The translations under genes and the position numbers were made by a program. A stretch of DNA of 64,000 bases. Source: Planctomyces sp. SH-PL14 (GTDB lineage Bacteria > Planctomycetota > Planctomycetia > Planctomycetales > Planctomycetaceae). This document shows, piece after piece, positions 8,251 to 16,196 of the stretch. Under the pieces are notes generated by a model. The model was not told where the DNA came from, ran no database searches, and saw only the letters and a list, made by a program, of their open reading frames with translations. The first letter of the stretch is position 1. Each line of letters begins with the position of its first letter. Location: contig NZ_CP011270.1 in NCBI RefSeq assembly GCF_001610835.1, positions 3,552,001-3,616,000 of the forward strand. Reading direction: 5' to 3'.

Positions 8251-8961
8251 TCAGCACCGCGCCTGCTTCTTCTTCCTGCCGATCGTCCCGCGCGCCTCGA
8301 CCTTCCCGATCATCTCGGCGATCGAAGGGACCTTGCACTCGGTCTCCCCCATGTCGACCTCGACCTTGCCGATCGACTTCGCGGCGGCCAGCGCGTGGTC
8401 CGTGAGTTCGGGAACGTACACCCCAACGCACGCGACGAAGCTGTTCATGCAGTACCGGACTCGATTCGCCTGCGAATGAATCGATTCGGCCACGCGGTCG
8501 ACGAGGCTCTGGAGTTCCTCCGTATCGAGCGTCTCGTTTGGAGCGATCGAGACGCACGCGGAGAGCGTCGACCAGCCGGTGGCGGCGACCGCTTCCTTGC
8601 GGGACTCGATCCACTTCCGTCCCAGCGCCCATCCGTGCGGCGTCTCGGCCGCGACCGGCGCGACGGTGCACTCGCTGACCATGTGCCACGTGGCCCCCTT
8701 GAGCCACGCCTCGAGATCCTTCTTCGTCATCGCGGCTTCATCGGCGATGAGTCCCGCGAGATACATCGCGTCCGAGTTCCCGGTGGCGAACAGTTCGTTC
8801 GCCAATCCGCGGCTCTTGCCGATCCGCTTGCGGAGCGGCTGCATGTCTCCGATGCGAACGCCGAAGAGCGGCTCCGGCGCGCCGTGCCGCATGAGAGTCT
8901 TCTTCGTCTGCGCCGTTCCGAGGCGCTCCAGCTCCGAAAGAACTTCCGCGCACGTCATCAT
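8251..8961 (-). CDS. AlkD-like DNA alkylation repair / HEAT-repeat protein
   Basis: The 236-residue protein matches the DNA alkylation repair (AlkD-like) superfamily of ALK/HEAT-repeat helical proteins, some of which are DNA glycosylases for alkylated purines. Typical features are the N-terminal VLSELERLGTAQTKKTLMRHG, GVRIGDMQPLRKRIGKS, the helix pair LAGLIADEAAMTKKDLEAWL and a basic C-terminal tail GTIGRKKKQARC. Several members of this family lack glycosylase activity, and I cannot confirm the catalytic Asp, so enzymatic function is inferred only. The start is at 8961 (two adjacent ATGs, 8961 and 8958); the longer open frame to 9147 runs into intergenic DNA of odd composition. Confidence 0.75.
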   Translation of the reverse strand: MMTCAEVLSELERLGTAQTKKTLMRHGAPEPLFGVRIGDMQPLRKRIGKSRGLANELFATGNSDAMYLAGLIADEAAMTKKDLEAWLKGATWHMVSECTVAPVAAETPHGWALGRKWIESRKEAVAATGWSTLSACVSIAPNETLDTEELQSLVDRVAESIHSQANRVRYCMNSFVACVGVYVPELTDHALAAAKSIGKVEVDMGETECKVPSIAEMIGKVEARGTIGRKKKQARC

Positions 8962-9410
8962 GGCCGGCACCCTGACGAGAGAAGCGCGATGCGGCCGTGA
9001 TGAGTGCGCCGCCGATCGCAGTCGCGATGATATCGCGCGGTGAAGTCCATCGCCCGCGCGAGACGACAGAGCATGAGTCCCCCTCATGTCGCGCGTCTCG
9101 TGATCATCGCGCGGCGCTGTCTCGCGGGGAGAAGACAACGGCAACAAGAGAGGTCATCACACCTCCGCGACTCGCTCCCGCATGCGCCTTCGCGAGGCCC
9201 GATCGCAATGCCCAATCGCAAGGTCAGAGGAAGCCCTTCGGGAGAGAGGAACTCGCGGTCTCCAGGCCGCTCCGCGCGCTGCCGAGACCCTCGCTTCGCC
9301 CCTTCCATTCGCCCCCGTCAACAGCCGTCCGGAGGCATCCGCCGCTGCATCGCCGCCCGCTCGGCGCCTTGGATTTTCCCAAGGAAAACGCACGGTTTTG
9401 AGGTCCGCGC
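8962..9410. other. Intergenic region between the AlkD-like gene and the H1-like gene
   Basis: About 450 bp without a supportable gene. Its first 180 bp (about 8990-9130) are dense in TCGCG/GCGCG blocks mixed with ATGA/TCAT, the same peculiar style as the region beyond the H1-like gene; the rest is ordinary GC-rich intergenic DNA ending in a terminator. Confidence 0.5.
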
Positions 9411-9445
9411 AAAAAAGAAGCGGCTGGGTTTGACCCCAGCCGCTT
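9411..9445 (-). terminator. Rho-independent terminator of the H1-like gene
   Basis: An 11-bp perfect stem (9418-9428 with 9435-9445, arm AAGCGGCTGGG) with a 6-nt loop is followed on the minus strand by CTTTTTTG. It lies 22 bp past the stop codon of the small H1-like gene. This is one of the clearest terminators in the window. Confidence 0.88.
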
Positions 9446-9466
9446 GGCTCATCGCTGGTAAGGCGA

Positions 9467-9565
9467 TTACTTCTTGGCAGCCTTCTTCGGAGCGGCCTTC
9501 TTAGCGGCCTTCTTCGGAGCGGTCTTCTTCGGGGCTGCCTTCTTCGCTGCTGCTTTCTTGGCCAT
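9467..9565 (-). CDS. Very small histone-H1-like Lys/Ala/Pro peptide (32 residues)
   Basis: The encoded peptide is MAKKAAAKKAAPKKTAPKK followed by two more KKAA/PKK units, made almost only of Lys, Ala and Pro. This is the composition of the C-terminal tail of bacterial H1-like proteins (Hc1/AlgP/HU-tail type), which bind and condense DNA without a folded domain. A strong Shine-Dalgarno AAGGAGGAG precedes the ATG by 6-7 nt, and a perfect hairpin with T-run follows the stop, so this is a genuine expressed unit rather than low-complexity noise. It falls below usual gene-calling length limits. Function as a nucleoid-associated peptide is inferred from composition; an RNA-binding role is possible too. 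Confidence 0.8.
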   Translation of the reverse strand: MAKKAAAKKAAPKKTAPKKAAKKAAPKKAAKK

Positions 9566-10405
9566 CGTAACTCCTCCTTCCAAGAGTTCCGTGTTCGTGG
9601 TCTTCAACCGCTGCTACCGGGCGAAATCGGTTGTCGTCCACTTTCTGTTGTTCGACTCACCTCCATTGGTGAGTCGCCTGTGCCCGCGAGTCACGTGTCG
9701 TTCTCGATCATCGATCACAACCGTTGACTTACGACCACAGAAACCTGAGCGACATGGTAAGCAAAGCTCTGAGTCATGCAACCCATTTTTCCGCACTTTG
9801 ATCATTGACGACACAACTTTGATCGCGCTCATCGCGCATCGATGCGCGCGATGCGCTCAGCGCGCGTGACTCATCGCGCTGAAGAGCGCGCGCGATCAGC
9901 GCATGAGGTCATCATGCGCGATGAGCAGAGCGCATGAGAGACGCGCAGAGAGACCGCGCGCGAGGCTTCACACCTTCGCGCCGCGCTCCGCGCGCATGCT
10001 TCCATCCTCCTTCGCGCTGCTGCCTCGCTGACATCGCAAGCGCTGTCGATGAGCATGTCGTTCTGGCAGCTTCATGCCTCTTGAAGCGAGCGCGCATGCG
10101 CCGACACGAGTGATGCCGAGAGTCTCTGAGGCGTCCTCTCATCAAACGTCGGATGCGATCCATGGCCCTCGCGCGCAGACGACGCGCATCGCATCCCATC
10201 ATCGCTCGACATCGTCCGATCGAGCCGCGCGACGGCCGCTTCCACCGCGCCGTTTCCCGTCGTCCATCGCTTCTCTCTGTGCTCTGCTGCGGTCTCTGTG
10301 GTCCAATATCTCTCATCGCCTCGCGGCCTCCGAACTTGGCGGGAAGCGGTCGGACGCGAGGCGGCGGCGAACTCATCTACTGTCCCTCGCGGGTCTCCGA
10401 CTACC
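9566..10405. other. Compositionally anomalous non-coding region with dense GCGC blocks
   Basis: About 840 bp with no supportable gene. The first 250 bp contain the leader of the H1-like gene and are relatively AT-rich. Between about 9823 and 9972 there are twelve separate GCGC-containing blocks, each joined by ATGA, TCAT, GATC or AGAG words (for example CATCGCGCATCGATGCGCGC). The style continues more weakly to about 10260. Small Arg-rich open frames on either strand here are by-products of this composition. No DnaA box cluster or parS palindrome was found. Confidence 0.6.
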
Positions 10406-11851
10406 ATGTCCAGTGCTGCTTCGAACGATCCGCCACCGCCCCTGCCCCCACACGCTCCCGACGTTTTCCGCCCGCGCCCTCAGTCCCGCCCCGACGACAC
10501 CTACAAGATCCTCCCTCCCATGGCCGGAAAGCCCCCCGTCTCCCCCTCCTCATCCGCACCTGCATCCTCGGCCCCGGGGAGCCCGCCGGCCGCCGGCGCC
10601 GCCCCGGCCGTCAAGAAGCCGACCGCTCCGCCGGCCGCCAAGTCCCCCGGCGCGGCGCCCGCCACGCCGGCCATCCCCGGCCCGCCGGTCCCGCGCCTCA
10701 AGTCGATCGACGCCTATCGCGGCTTCGTCATGTTCCTGATGCTGGCCGAAGTCCTGCACCTGGGAGTCGTGGCGGCCAAGTTCCCCGAGAACCAGGTCCT
10801 GGCAACGCTCGCCCAGCACCAGAAGCACGCGGCCTGGACCGGCTGCACGCTGCATGACCTTATCCAGCCGTCGTTCTCCTTTATTGTCGGACTGGCGCTG
10901 CCGTTCTCGCTCCTGAGCCGGGCCTCCCTGGCGCAGTCGCGGTTCCGGCTCGTCTTCCACGCCTTGTGGCGGTCGGTCGTGCTGGTCCTGCTGGGGATCT
11001 TTCTGCGGTCGATCCGCTCCCCGATGACCAACTTCACGTTCGAGGACACGCTCACGCAGATCGGATTGGGATACACGTTCCTCTTCCTCATCGCGCTGCG
11101 GCCGATGCGCGACCAGTGGATCCTGCTCGTGCTCATCCTCGTTGGCTACTTCGGGGCGTTCGCGGCGTATCCGGTCCCCGGAGAGGGCTTCGACCCCGCG
11201 GCGCTCGGCATCCCGAACGACTACCAGCAGTTCACCGGCTTCGCCGCGCACTGGAACAAGCACACGAACCTGGCGGCCCACTTCGACCGCTGGTTCCTGA
11301 ATCTCTTCCCGCGGCCGGAGCCCTTCACGGTCAACCAGGGGGGCTACTGCACGCTGAGCTTCATCCCGACGCTGGGAACGATGATCCTCGGCCTGATCGC
11401 CGGGGGGATCCTCAAGAGCGACCGGACCAATGGCCGGAAGGTCCTGTGGTTCCTGGTCGCCGGCGGGATCATGATGGGGATCGGCTACGCGCTCGGGCAC
11501 TTCCAGATCTGTCCGGTCGTGAAGAAGATCTGGACGCCGAGCTGGACCCTCTTCAGCGGCGGCTGGTGCTTCCTGCTGCTGACCTTCTTCTTCATGGTGA
11601 TCGACTGGGCGAAGTTTGCGTTCTGGTCGTTCCCGCTGCGGGTGATCGGGATGAACTCGATCGCCGCCTACTGCATGGACTGGCTGTTCCTCGGGTTCAT
11701 CGGCACGGCTCTCGTCCGGCACTTCGGCTCGGACGTGTTCCTCAAGGCGGGCGAGGAGTGGCAGCCGCTCCTCTTCGGCGGAGCGCAGCTCCTCGTGATC
11801 TGGCTCCTGCTCCTGTGGCTGTACCGCAACAAGGCGTTCCTGCGGATTTGA
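10406..11851 (+). CDS. HGSNAT/NagX-like (DUF5009) membrane acyltransferase
   Basis: A 481-residue polytopic membrane protein. The first 95 residues are a low-complexity Pro/Ala/Ser cytoplasmic extension. The family signature begins at about residue 97: PRLKSIDAYRGFVMFLMLAE, followed by HDLIQPSFSFIVGLALPFSL, FEDTLTQIGLGYTFLFLIAL, GYCTLSFIPTLGTMILGLIAGG and VIGMNSIAAYCMDWLF, spread over about ten membrane helices. Homologues include human heparan-alpha-glucosaminide N-acetyltransferase and bacterial NagX, which move acetyl groups onto amino sugars across a membrane. The conserved His lies in the TGCTLHDLIQPSF segment. The start is set by the ATG at 10406; upstream frame extension runs into intergenic DNA. 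The substrate in this organism is unknown; planctomycetes commonly carry several paralogues. Confidence 0.85.
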   Translation: MSSAASNDPPPPLPPHAPDVFRPRPQSRPDDTYKILPPMAGKPPVSPSSSAPASSAPGSPPAAGAAPAVKKPTAPPAAKSPGAAPATPAIPGPPVPRLKSIDAYRGFVMFLMLAEVLHLGVVAAKFPENQVLATLAQHQKHAAWTGCTLHDLIQPSFSFIVGLALPFSLLSRASLAQSRFRLVFHALWRSVVLVLLGIFLRSIRSPMTNFTFEDTLTQIGLGYTFLFLIALRPMRDQWILLVLILVGYFGAFAAYPVPGEGFDPAALGIPNDYQQFTGFAAHWNKHTNLAAHFDRWFLNLFPRPEPFTVNQGGYCTLSFIPTLGTMILGLIAGGILKSDRTNGRKVLWFLVAGGIMMGIGYALGHFQICPVVKKIWTPSWTLFSGGWCFLLLTFFFMVIDWAKFAFWSFPLRVIGMNSIAAYCMDWLFLGFIGTALVRHFGSDVFLKAGEEWQPLLFGGAQLLVIWLLLLWLYRNKAFLRI

Positions 11852-12030
11852 CAACGGACTCCCACAGGCGATATCCCAACACCCGTTCGCGGAATCTCAT
11901 GGCAAGGAGACCGCTGATCTCGTCGAGCGGGCCAGGCTCTCGAACCTTCGCTTGGATCGGCCGTCGGGTCGCGGTCGCTTTTTGAACGGCCGCACGGTCA
12001 TGGACCGAGGGAGCCGAGGAAGGACGTCCG

Positions 12031-12762
12031 GTGGAAATCGTTCTGGACTGCGCGTGCGGAGGGAAGCTGGCGGTTCACGAGGGACAGGCCGGGCTGCGTC
12101 TCCCCTGTCCCCAGTGCCGGGAAGAGGTGCGGGTCCCCTCCCTCGGCGACTTGCGAAAGAGGAACGGCGTCGTCCCCACGACGAACCCCGTGTTCGAAAT
12201 CGCCGCCAGGCTCCGGTCCGGAGAACTCCCGCTGCGGGAATGCGCCGGATGCGCGGCTCCAGCGCAGTGGGAAGTCCCGCTGGTCGCGGAGTGCGAGCGG
12301 GCCTCCGTGGAGTCGAACGAGGTTCATTGGATCTGGCTGCTCTTCGCCCCCAGGCTCTTCTTCTGGATGCCGGGGTGGGGAGTCCGGGCGACCACGCGCG
12401 AATATGGGCGGGACACCGTGGTGAAGACGCCGATCACCCTGTGCGACTCCTGTTGCCATCAGCGCCCCTCGGAGCCGGGTGAATGGGGCGCCACGCTCTC
12501 CCGGGCCTGTTTCACCGGCGGCTTGTTCGCCTGCCTCTTCTGGCTTCCCGCCGGAGCAGGCCTGATCGGAGTCGCGTTCCTGCTGGCAACGTGGCAGCAC
12601 CGGCGGATGCGAGCTTTCCGCCGCCGCCTGTCGAAGTGGTTCGGCACGGTCCCGGCCTACACCGAGCTGCGGAAAGAGTACCCCAGGCTGGTTCTGCACC
12701 TGGGAGCCGACCCGCGACCGCTGGCCCAATCGGTCTTGTCCCCTTCGTTGCGGCTGGGATAA
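12031..12762 (+). CDS. Zinc-ribbon membrane protein of unknown function
   Basis: A 243-residue protein starting with GTG at 12031. The N-terminus is a zinc ribbon (Cys7, Cys9, Cys26, Cys29: DCACGGKLAVHEGQ then LPCPQC), a module that planctomycetes often place at the front of membrane proteins. Further Cys pairs at 71/74 (ECAGC) and 138/141/142 (LCDSCC) suggest a second metal site built from the middle of the protein. A membrane hairpin spans about 160-188 (FTGGLFACLFWLPAGAGLIGVAF). The C-terminal 55 residues are basic and cytoplasmic-looking. No enzymatic motif is seen. Downstream lie the two paralogous genes, but the roughly 95-bp gap does not prove an operon. Confidence 0.7.
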   Translation: MEIVLDCACGGKLAVHEGQAGLRLPCPQCREEVRVPSLGDLRKRNGVVPTTNPVFEIAARLRSGELPLRECAGCAAPAQWEVPLVAECERASVESNEVHWIWLLFAPRLFFWMPGWGVRATTREYGRDTVVKTPITLCDSCCHQRPSEPGEWGATLSRACFTGGLFACLFWLPAGAGLIGVAFLLATWQHRRMRAFRRRLSKWFGTVPAYTELRKEYPRLVLHLGADPRPLAQSVLSPSLRLG

Positions 12763-12839
12763 CTTTTCCGTCGAGGCGATCGCTCGCTTCCCGCGCCTCA
12801 GAGGACGATCCGCTGTCTGCCGGATCAGGCTGAGTAAAT

Positions 12840-12856
12840 GTGAACAGGAGGTTCAC
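12840..12856 (+). promoter_or_regulatory. Hairpin presenting the Shine-Dalgarno in its loop (first paralogue)
   Basis: GTGAACAGGAGGTTCAC is a perfect 6-bp inverted repeat (GTGAAC/GTTCAC) around AGGAG. The ribosome-binding AGGAGG overlaps the loop and the first stem base pair, 2 nt before the ATG at 12859. The same 17 bases precede the second paralogue. Confidence 0.7.
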
Positions 12857-12858
12857 GC

Positions 12859-13368
12859 ATGCTCCAGGAACTGGCTCTCGCGGCGGCGGCCTGGTCCGCA
12901 GCCGCACTCGACAACGCGTGGTTCGCACTGGAGGCGTACTGTTTCGTCGAAGAGCACGTCGTCACAGACAGGCGATCTCTCGAGGATGAATCGATCCCCG
13001 TTGGCGATCTCATGCCGGGACAGCGGATCGCCGTCCGGGTGGCGGACCGCGAGGGGCGTCCGCAGTATCTGATGGGCTGCGTCGAGGAGGTCGTCGACGA
13101 ACGGATCGTCCTCAGCCGGTCGGTTTCCCATGACGTCGAGGTGCTGTTTCACTCCCCGTCCTGGTCCGAGGGGCTTCCTTATATCGGAGAGCACTGGGGC
13201 ACCTATTGGACGCGGCACACGTTGGAGTACCAGGGGGTGAGTGTCGTTCCGGTCGCTGCCGTGCGGCGGATCGACGAGGACGGCTTTCCGGACTGGATCG
13301 CGTTGGGCGAGATGCCTCAGAAGCTCGGCATCGGCGGACCTCCCAACGCCTGGTATCTGGATCGCTAG
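12859..13368 (+). CDS. Hypothetical protein, tandem paralogue A
   Basis: A 169-residue soluble-looking protein without a recognised domain. It begins MLQELALAAAAWSAAAL and ends in WYLDR. The middle holds PGQRIAVRVADREGRPQYL and VEEVVDERIVLSRS, a beta-rich segment reminiscent of a small barrel, then an HWGTYWTRHTLEYQG stretch. Its downstream neighbour shares the same architecture and an almost identical N-terminus, so the pair arose by tandem duplication. The identical ribosome-site hairpin and first 23 residues in both, against clearly diverged bodies, suggests recent gene conversion at the 5' end or selection on the leader. The function is not known. Confidence 0.72.
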   Translation: MLQELALAAAAWSAAALDNAWFALEAYCFVEEHVVTDRRSLEDESIPVGDLMPGQRIAVRVADREGRPQYLMGCVEEVVDERIVLSRSVSHDVEVLFHSPSWSEGLPYIGEHWGTYWTRHTLEYQGVSVVPVAAVRRIDEDGFPDWIALGEMPQKLGIGGPPNAWYLDR

Positions 13369-13523
13369 ATGGGACTCGGGACCTCGGCGGTTGGTTCGCT
13401 GAAGTGCCGCTCGGGACGGCGAGTCGTCCCCGTCCTCAACCGATCTTGTCCCCCTGGACCTCCCCGGGGTAACGTCCCGCCGTTTTCGGACCGGAGGTCG
13501 CTCCGCGCTCGAGTCCCGCCGAC

Positions 13524-13540
13524 GTGAACAGGAGGTTCAC
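13524..13540 (+). promoter_or_regulatory. Hairpin presenting the Shine-Dalgarno in its loop (second paralogue)
   Basis: Exactly the same 17-nt inverted repeat GTGAACAGGAGGTTCAC as upstream of paralogue A, here 3 nt before the ATG at 13544. Its conservation, while the surrounding leader differs, supports function. Confidence 0.7.
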
Positions 13541-13543
13541 CGC

Positions 13544-14080
13544 ATGCTTCAGGAACTGGCACTCGCCGCGGCCGCCTGGTCCGCAGCCGCGCTCGACAAC
13601 GCGTGGTTTGCGATTCACCTGCAGCTGGTCGTCGAAGAGCGGATCGCCGACCGTCCTCCGGCGATCGACGGCGAACCGATTGCCGTCGACGAGATCGCTC
13701 CCGGACAACGGATCTCGATCCGGATCAGCGACGACGGAGCCCCCGCGCGATTCCTGACGGGCCGCGTCGAAGAGGTTGGCGACGAGCAGATCGTCCTCAG
13801 CCAGACGATCACGCAGGAGGTCCAGCTCCAGTTTCGACCGGCGTCCTGGGCGGCGCCGTTCCCCTACCTCCGCGACCATTGGGGAGGCTTCTTTGTTCGT
13901 GAGACACTCGTCTATCAGGGGGGCAGCGTGATTCCGTTCTCCGAAGCCCGCCGCGTCGAAGCGGCGCGGTTCCCCGATTGGAACACCGCCGGTTCTCTCC
14001 CCTATCAGGTCGTCTCCAAGATCTTCAACCGCCCGACCTGGTACCTCGACACGGAATCGCTGACGGCCGGAACACGATGA
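13544..14080 (+). CDS. Hypothetical protein, tandem paralogue B
   Basis: A 178-residue paralogue of the preceding gene: the first 23 residues are identical (MLQELALAAAAWSAAAL onward), and PGQRISIRISDDG, VEEVGDEQIVLSQTIT, YLRDHWGGFFVRETLVYQGG and the C-terminal WYLD align throughout. It is extended by a few residues after WYLD. Its TGA stop overlaps the ATG of scpB in an ATGA, so translation of scpB is probably coupled to it. That coupling links this unknown family to a chromosome-condensation gene, but does not show a shared function. No signal peptide of standard form is seen; the Ala-rich N-terminus could be an amphipathic helix. Confidence 0.75.
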   Translation: MLQELALAAAAWSAAALDNAWFAIHLQLVVEERIADRPPAIDGEPIAVDEIAPGQRISIRISDDGAPARFLTGRVEEVGDEQIVLSQTITQEVQLQFRPASWAAPFPYLRDHWGGFFVRETLVYQGGSVIPFSEARRVEAARFPDWNTAGSLPYQVVSKIFNRPTWYLDTESLTAGTR

Positions 14081-14952
14081 CGATGGATCCCCAGGAGAGC
14101 GCCGACCTTCCCTTCCGTGCGGTGATCCGCAGCGGGGACGGAGAGCCATCGGACACCGAGGCGATGGCGGAGGATCTCTCGACCGAAGAGAACTTCGACG
14201 TCTCGCAGGATGAGCTCGAAGCGGCCTACCTCCGCGCGATGGAGATCACCGAAGCGGCCGAGGCGGTCGTCGGAGAGTCGCTCGTTCCCAGCGAGATCAC
14301 AGACGAGGACGATCCTCTGCCGACTGGAAACGCCGAGGCGTTCATTCCGAGTGACCTCCCGCGAACGACACTCGATGACGAAACGGTCGACGAAGTCGAG
14401 AACGCGGCGGTCTCCGAAGCGGCGCGGCCGGCGCTGACGTCCCGGCAGGTCCTCGAAGCGCTGCTCTTCGTCGGAGGTTCCGCCCTGACGACCAAGCGGC
14501 TCGTCGAGATCCTCGGAGACGGCTTCACGACCGAGCAGGTCGAAGGGCTCGTCGAGGAGCTCAACTCGCAGTACGCCGCCGAGAACCGCCCCTATTCGAT
14601 CCAGTGGGGGGACTCGGGCTATCAGTTCCAGCTCCGTCCGGAGTTCGAAAAGGTCCGCCACCGCGTCTACGGCCTCGGCCCCAAAGAGGTCAAACTCTCC
14701 CAGGAAGCGCTCGAGGTCCTGGCGTTCGTCGCCTACCAGCAGCCGGTCCGCAAGGCGGACCTGGAGGCGACCGAGCGGAAGAACATCCTCGGCATCGTCC
14801 GCCAGCTCATCCGCCGCGAGCTCGTCGAGCTCCGACGCTCCGACGCCGCGCCGGACGACCCGACGTACCACACGACCTCCCGCTTCCTGGAGCTCTTCAG
14901 CCTCCAGTCGCTCGACGACCTGCCGTTCCCGGCGGACTTCGCGTTCAAGTAG
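14077..14952 (+). CDS. scpB: Segregation and condensation protein B (ScpB)
   Basis: ScpB is the winged-helix kite subunit that joins ScpA and SMC in the bacterial condensin. The conserved core is at residues about 120-291: TSRQVLEALLFVGGSALTTKRL, EELNSQYAAENRPYSIQWGDSGYQ, LSQEALEVLAFVAYQQPVRKADLE, IRRELVELRR and YHTTSRFLELFSLQSLDDLP, all characteristic. The first 115 residues are a poorly conserved acidic extension rich in Glu/Asp/Thr. The start ATG at 14077 overlaps the stop of the previous gene by 4 bases. scpA is not adjacent, which is common outside Firmicutes. Confidence 0.9.
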   Translation: MTMDPQESADLPFRAVIRSGDGEPSDTEAMAEDLSTEENFDVSQDELEAAYLRAMEITEAAEAVVGESLVPSEITDEDDPLPTGNAEAFIPSDLPRTTLDDETVDEVENAAVSEAARPALTSRQVLEALLFVGGSALTTKRLVEILGDGFTTEQVEGLVEELNSQYAAENRPYSIQWGDSGYQFQLRPEFEKVRHRVYGLGPKEVKLSQEALEVLAFVAYQQPVRKADLEATERKNILGIVRQLIRRELVELRRSDAAPDDPTYHTTSRFLELFSLQSLDDLPFPADFAFK

Positions 14953-15027
14953 GGAGCGCGACTCAGCGGAGTGCCCCTTCCCACCGGTCCGCGCTCGCGC
15001 GTCGGATGCCCACGATGGCTCCTGGCG

Positions 15028-15110
15028 ACACGGGCCTCCGGCGGGCGAAGGGGTCAAAAAAGACAATACAGGCCCCTTTGCTTGCCCCACCAGGGTGCCC
15101 CTCGCCCCGG
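15028..15110 (+). repeat. Fragment of the multi-hairpin element (right hairpin and right end)
   Basis: Contains GGCCTCCGGCGGGCGAAGGGG, a diverged long loop (AAAAAAGACAATACAGG) and CACCAGGGTGCCCCT, i.e. the right-hand third of the family in reference orientation. The remainder upstream is unrecognisable. Confidence 0.8.
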
Positions 15111-15115
15111 TGAGG

Positions 15116-15171
15116 CCGCCATGTCGGACCGCTCGCCTGCGAACGCACGCTCGCAGGCCGCGAGATGGCGG
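15116..15171. repeat. Long nested inverted repeat upstream of yebC/yeeN
   Basis: Outer arms CCGCCAT (15116-15122) and ATGGCGG (15165-15171) enclose a perfect inner 8-bp pair GCCTGCGA (15135-15142) and TCGCAGGC (15151-15158). As RNA it would form an extended hairpin about 290 nt before the yebC/yeeN start. It abuts the repeat fragment and may be part of its insertion scar. The remaining bases to 15464 show nothing recognisable. Confidence 0.55.
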
Positions 15172-15464
15172 CATGGACTCGCTCCAGAGGGGTGACGGGC
15201 GTTAGACTTACGCTTGCGAATCCGCTCCTGGCCGACTGCCCGGAAGCGTTCGTCCCAATTCACCCCGCAAGGCCTCTGACGTTCCACTCATGGAAGGACG
15301 TTCGTCGCCTGAGCCCCACGCGACCAGAATCGACACCCCTCAGACCCTGAGCCCTCGCGCCGACTTCGCCGGGGCGGGCCTGACCGGATGTGAGGCACGG
15401 CCCCATCGGACTCGCACTCCGAAGGCCGCGTCGATTCCGCCACACGACGAAAACGAGAACTGTC

Positions 15465-16196
15465 ATGGGAAGAAACTTCGAGAATCGCAAGCACGCGATC
15501 TTCAAGACGGCGGCTCAGAAGTCCAAGCTCTACTCCCGGTACGGGAAGCAGCTGTACGTCATCGCCAAGAACGGCGTCCCGGATCCCGAAGGGAACCCGG
15601 CCCTGCGGAGCATGATCGAGAAGGCGAAGCGGGATCAGGTTCCGGCCCACGTCATCGACAAAGCGATCCAGAAGGCCCGCGGCGCCGGGGGTGAAGACTT
15701 CGTCGCCGCCCGCTACGAAGGCTATGGACCGGGGGGCTCGATGGTGATCATCGACTGCCTGACCGACAACAGCCAGCGGACGATCGCCGAGATCCGCAAC
15801 TGCTTCACCAAGACCGACTCCAAGATCGGAGCGGCGGGGTCCGCGGCCCTGTGGTTCGACCACGTGGCGATCCTCTCCTACAAGGGGGACAACGAGGACC
15901 AGGCCCTCGAGGCGATGTTGAACGCCGACGTCAACGTGGAAGACGTGGAGGCCAAGGACGGGCACGTGACGATCTTTACCCCGCCGAGCGAGTTCTATAA
16001 GGCCAAGACCGCGCTGCAGGCGGCGGTTCCCGGCGTGGAGCTGGAGGTGCAGGAGATCACGTTCCTGGCGCAGTCGCAGAAGACGCTGAGTGCGGACGAC
16101 CAGGTGGTCTTCGACAAGCTCCTGGGGATGCTGAACGATTGTGACGACGTGCAGGACGTGTATCACAACGTGGACATGCCGGCCGAAGCCTCCTGA
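15465..16196 (+). CDS. YebC/PmpR (TACO1) family protein, YeeN subtype
   Basis: Members bind DNA or the translating ribosome; recent work on the family points to relief of stalling at proline stretches, while older work describes transcriptional regulation. The 243-residue protein starts MGRNFENRKHAIFKTAAQKS and carries the family blocks YGKQLYVIAKNGVPDPEGNP, VPAHVIDKAIQKARG, RYEGYGPGGSMVIID, IGAAGSAALWFD and DDVQDVYHNVD. The Arg/Asn N-terminus and absence of the AGHSKW start place it with the E. coli YeeN subtype rather than YebC proper. No ruv genes are next to it. The start is set by the conserved MGR N-terminus. Confidence 0.9.
   Translation: MGRNFENRKHAIFKTAAQKSKLYSRYGKQLYVIAKNGVPDPEGNPALRSMIEKAKRDQVPAHVIDKAIQKARGAGGEDFVAARYEGYGPGGSMVIIDCLTDNSQRTIAEIRNCFTKTDSKIGAAGSAALWFDHVAILSYKGDNEDQALEAMLNADVNVEDVEAKDGHVTIFTPPSEFYKAKTALQAAVPGVELEVQEITFLAQSQKTLSADDQVVFDKLLGMLNDCDDVQDVYHNVDMPAEAS

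Noticed and set aside
9474-10376. Frames of 131 and 154 residues around the H1-like gene
   Set aside because: One is antisense to the H1-like gene, the other is an Arg-rich by-product of the GCGC-dense DNA with no ribosome site.
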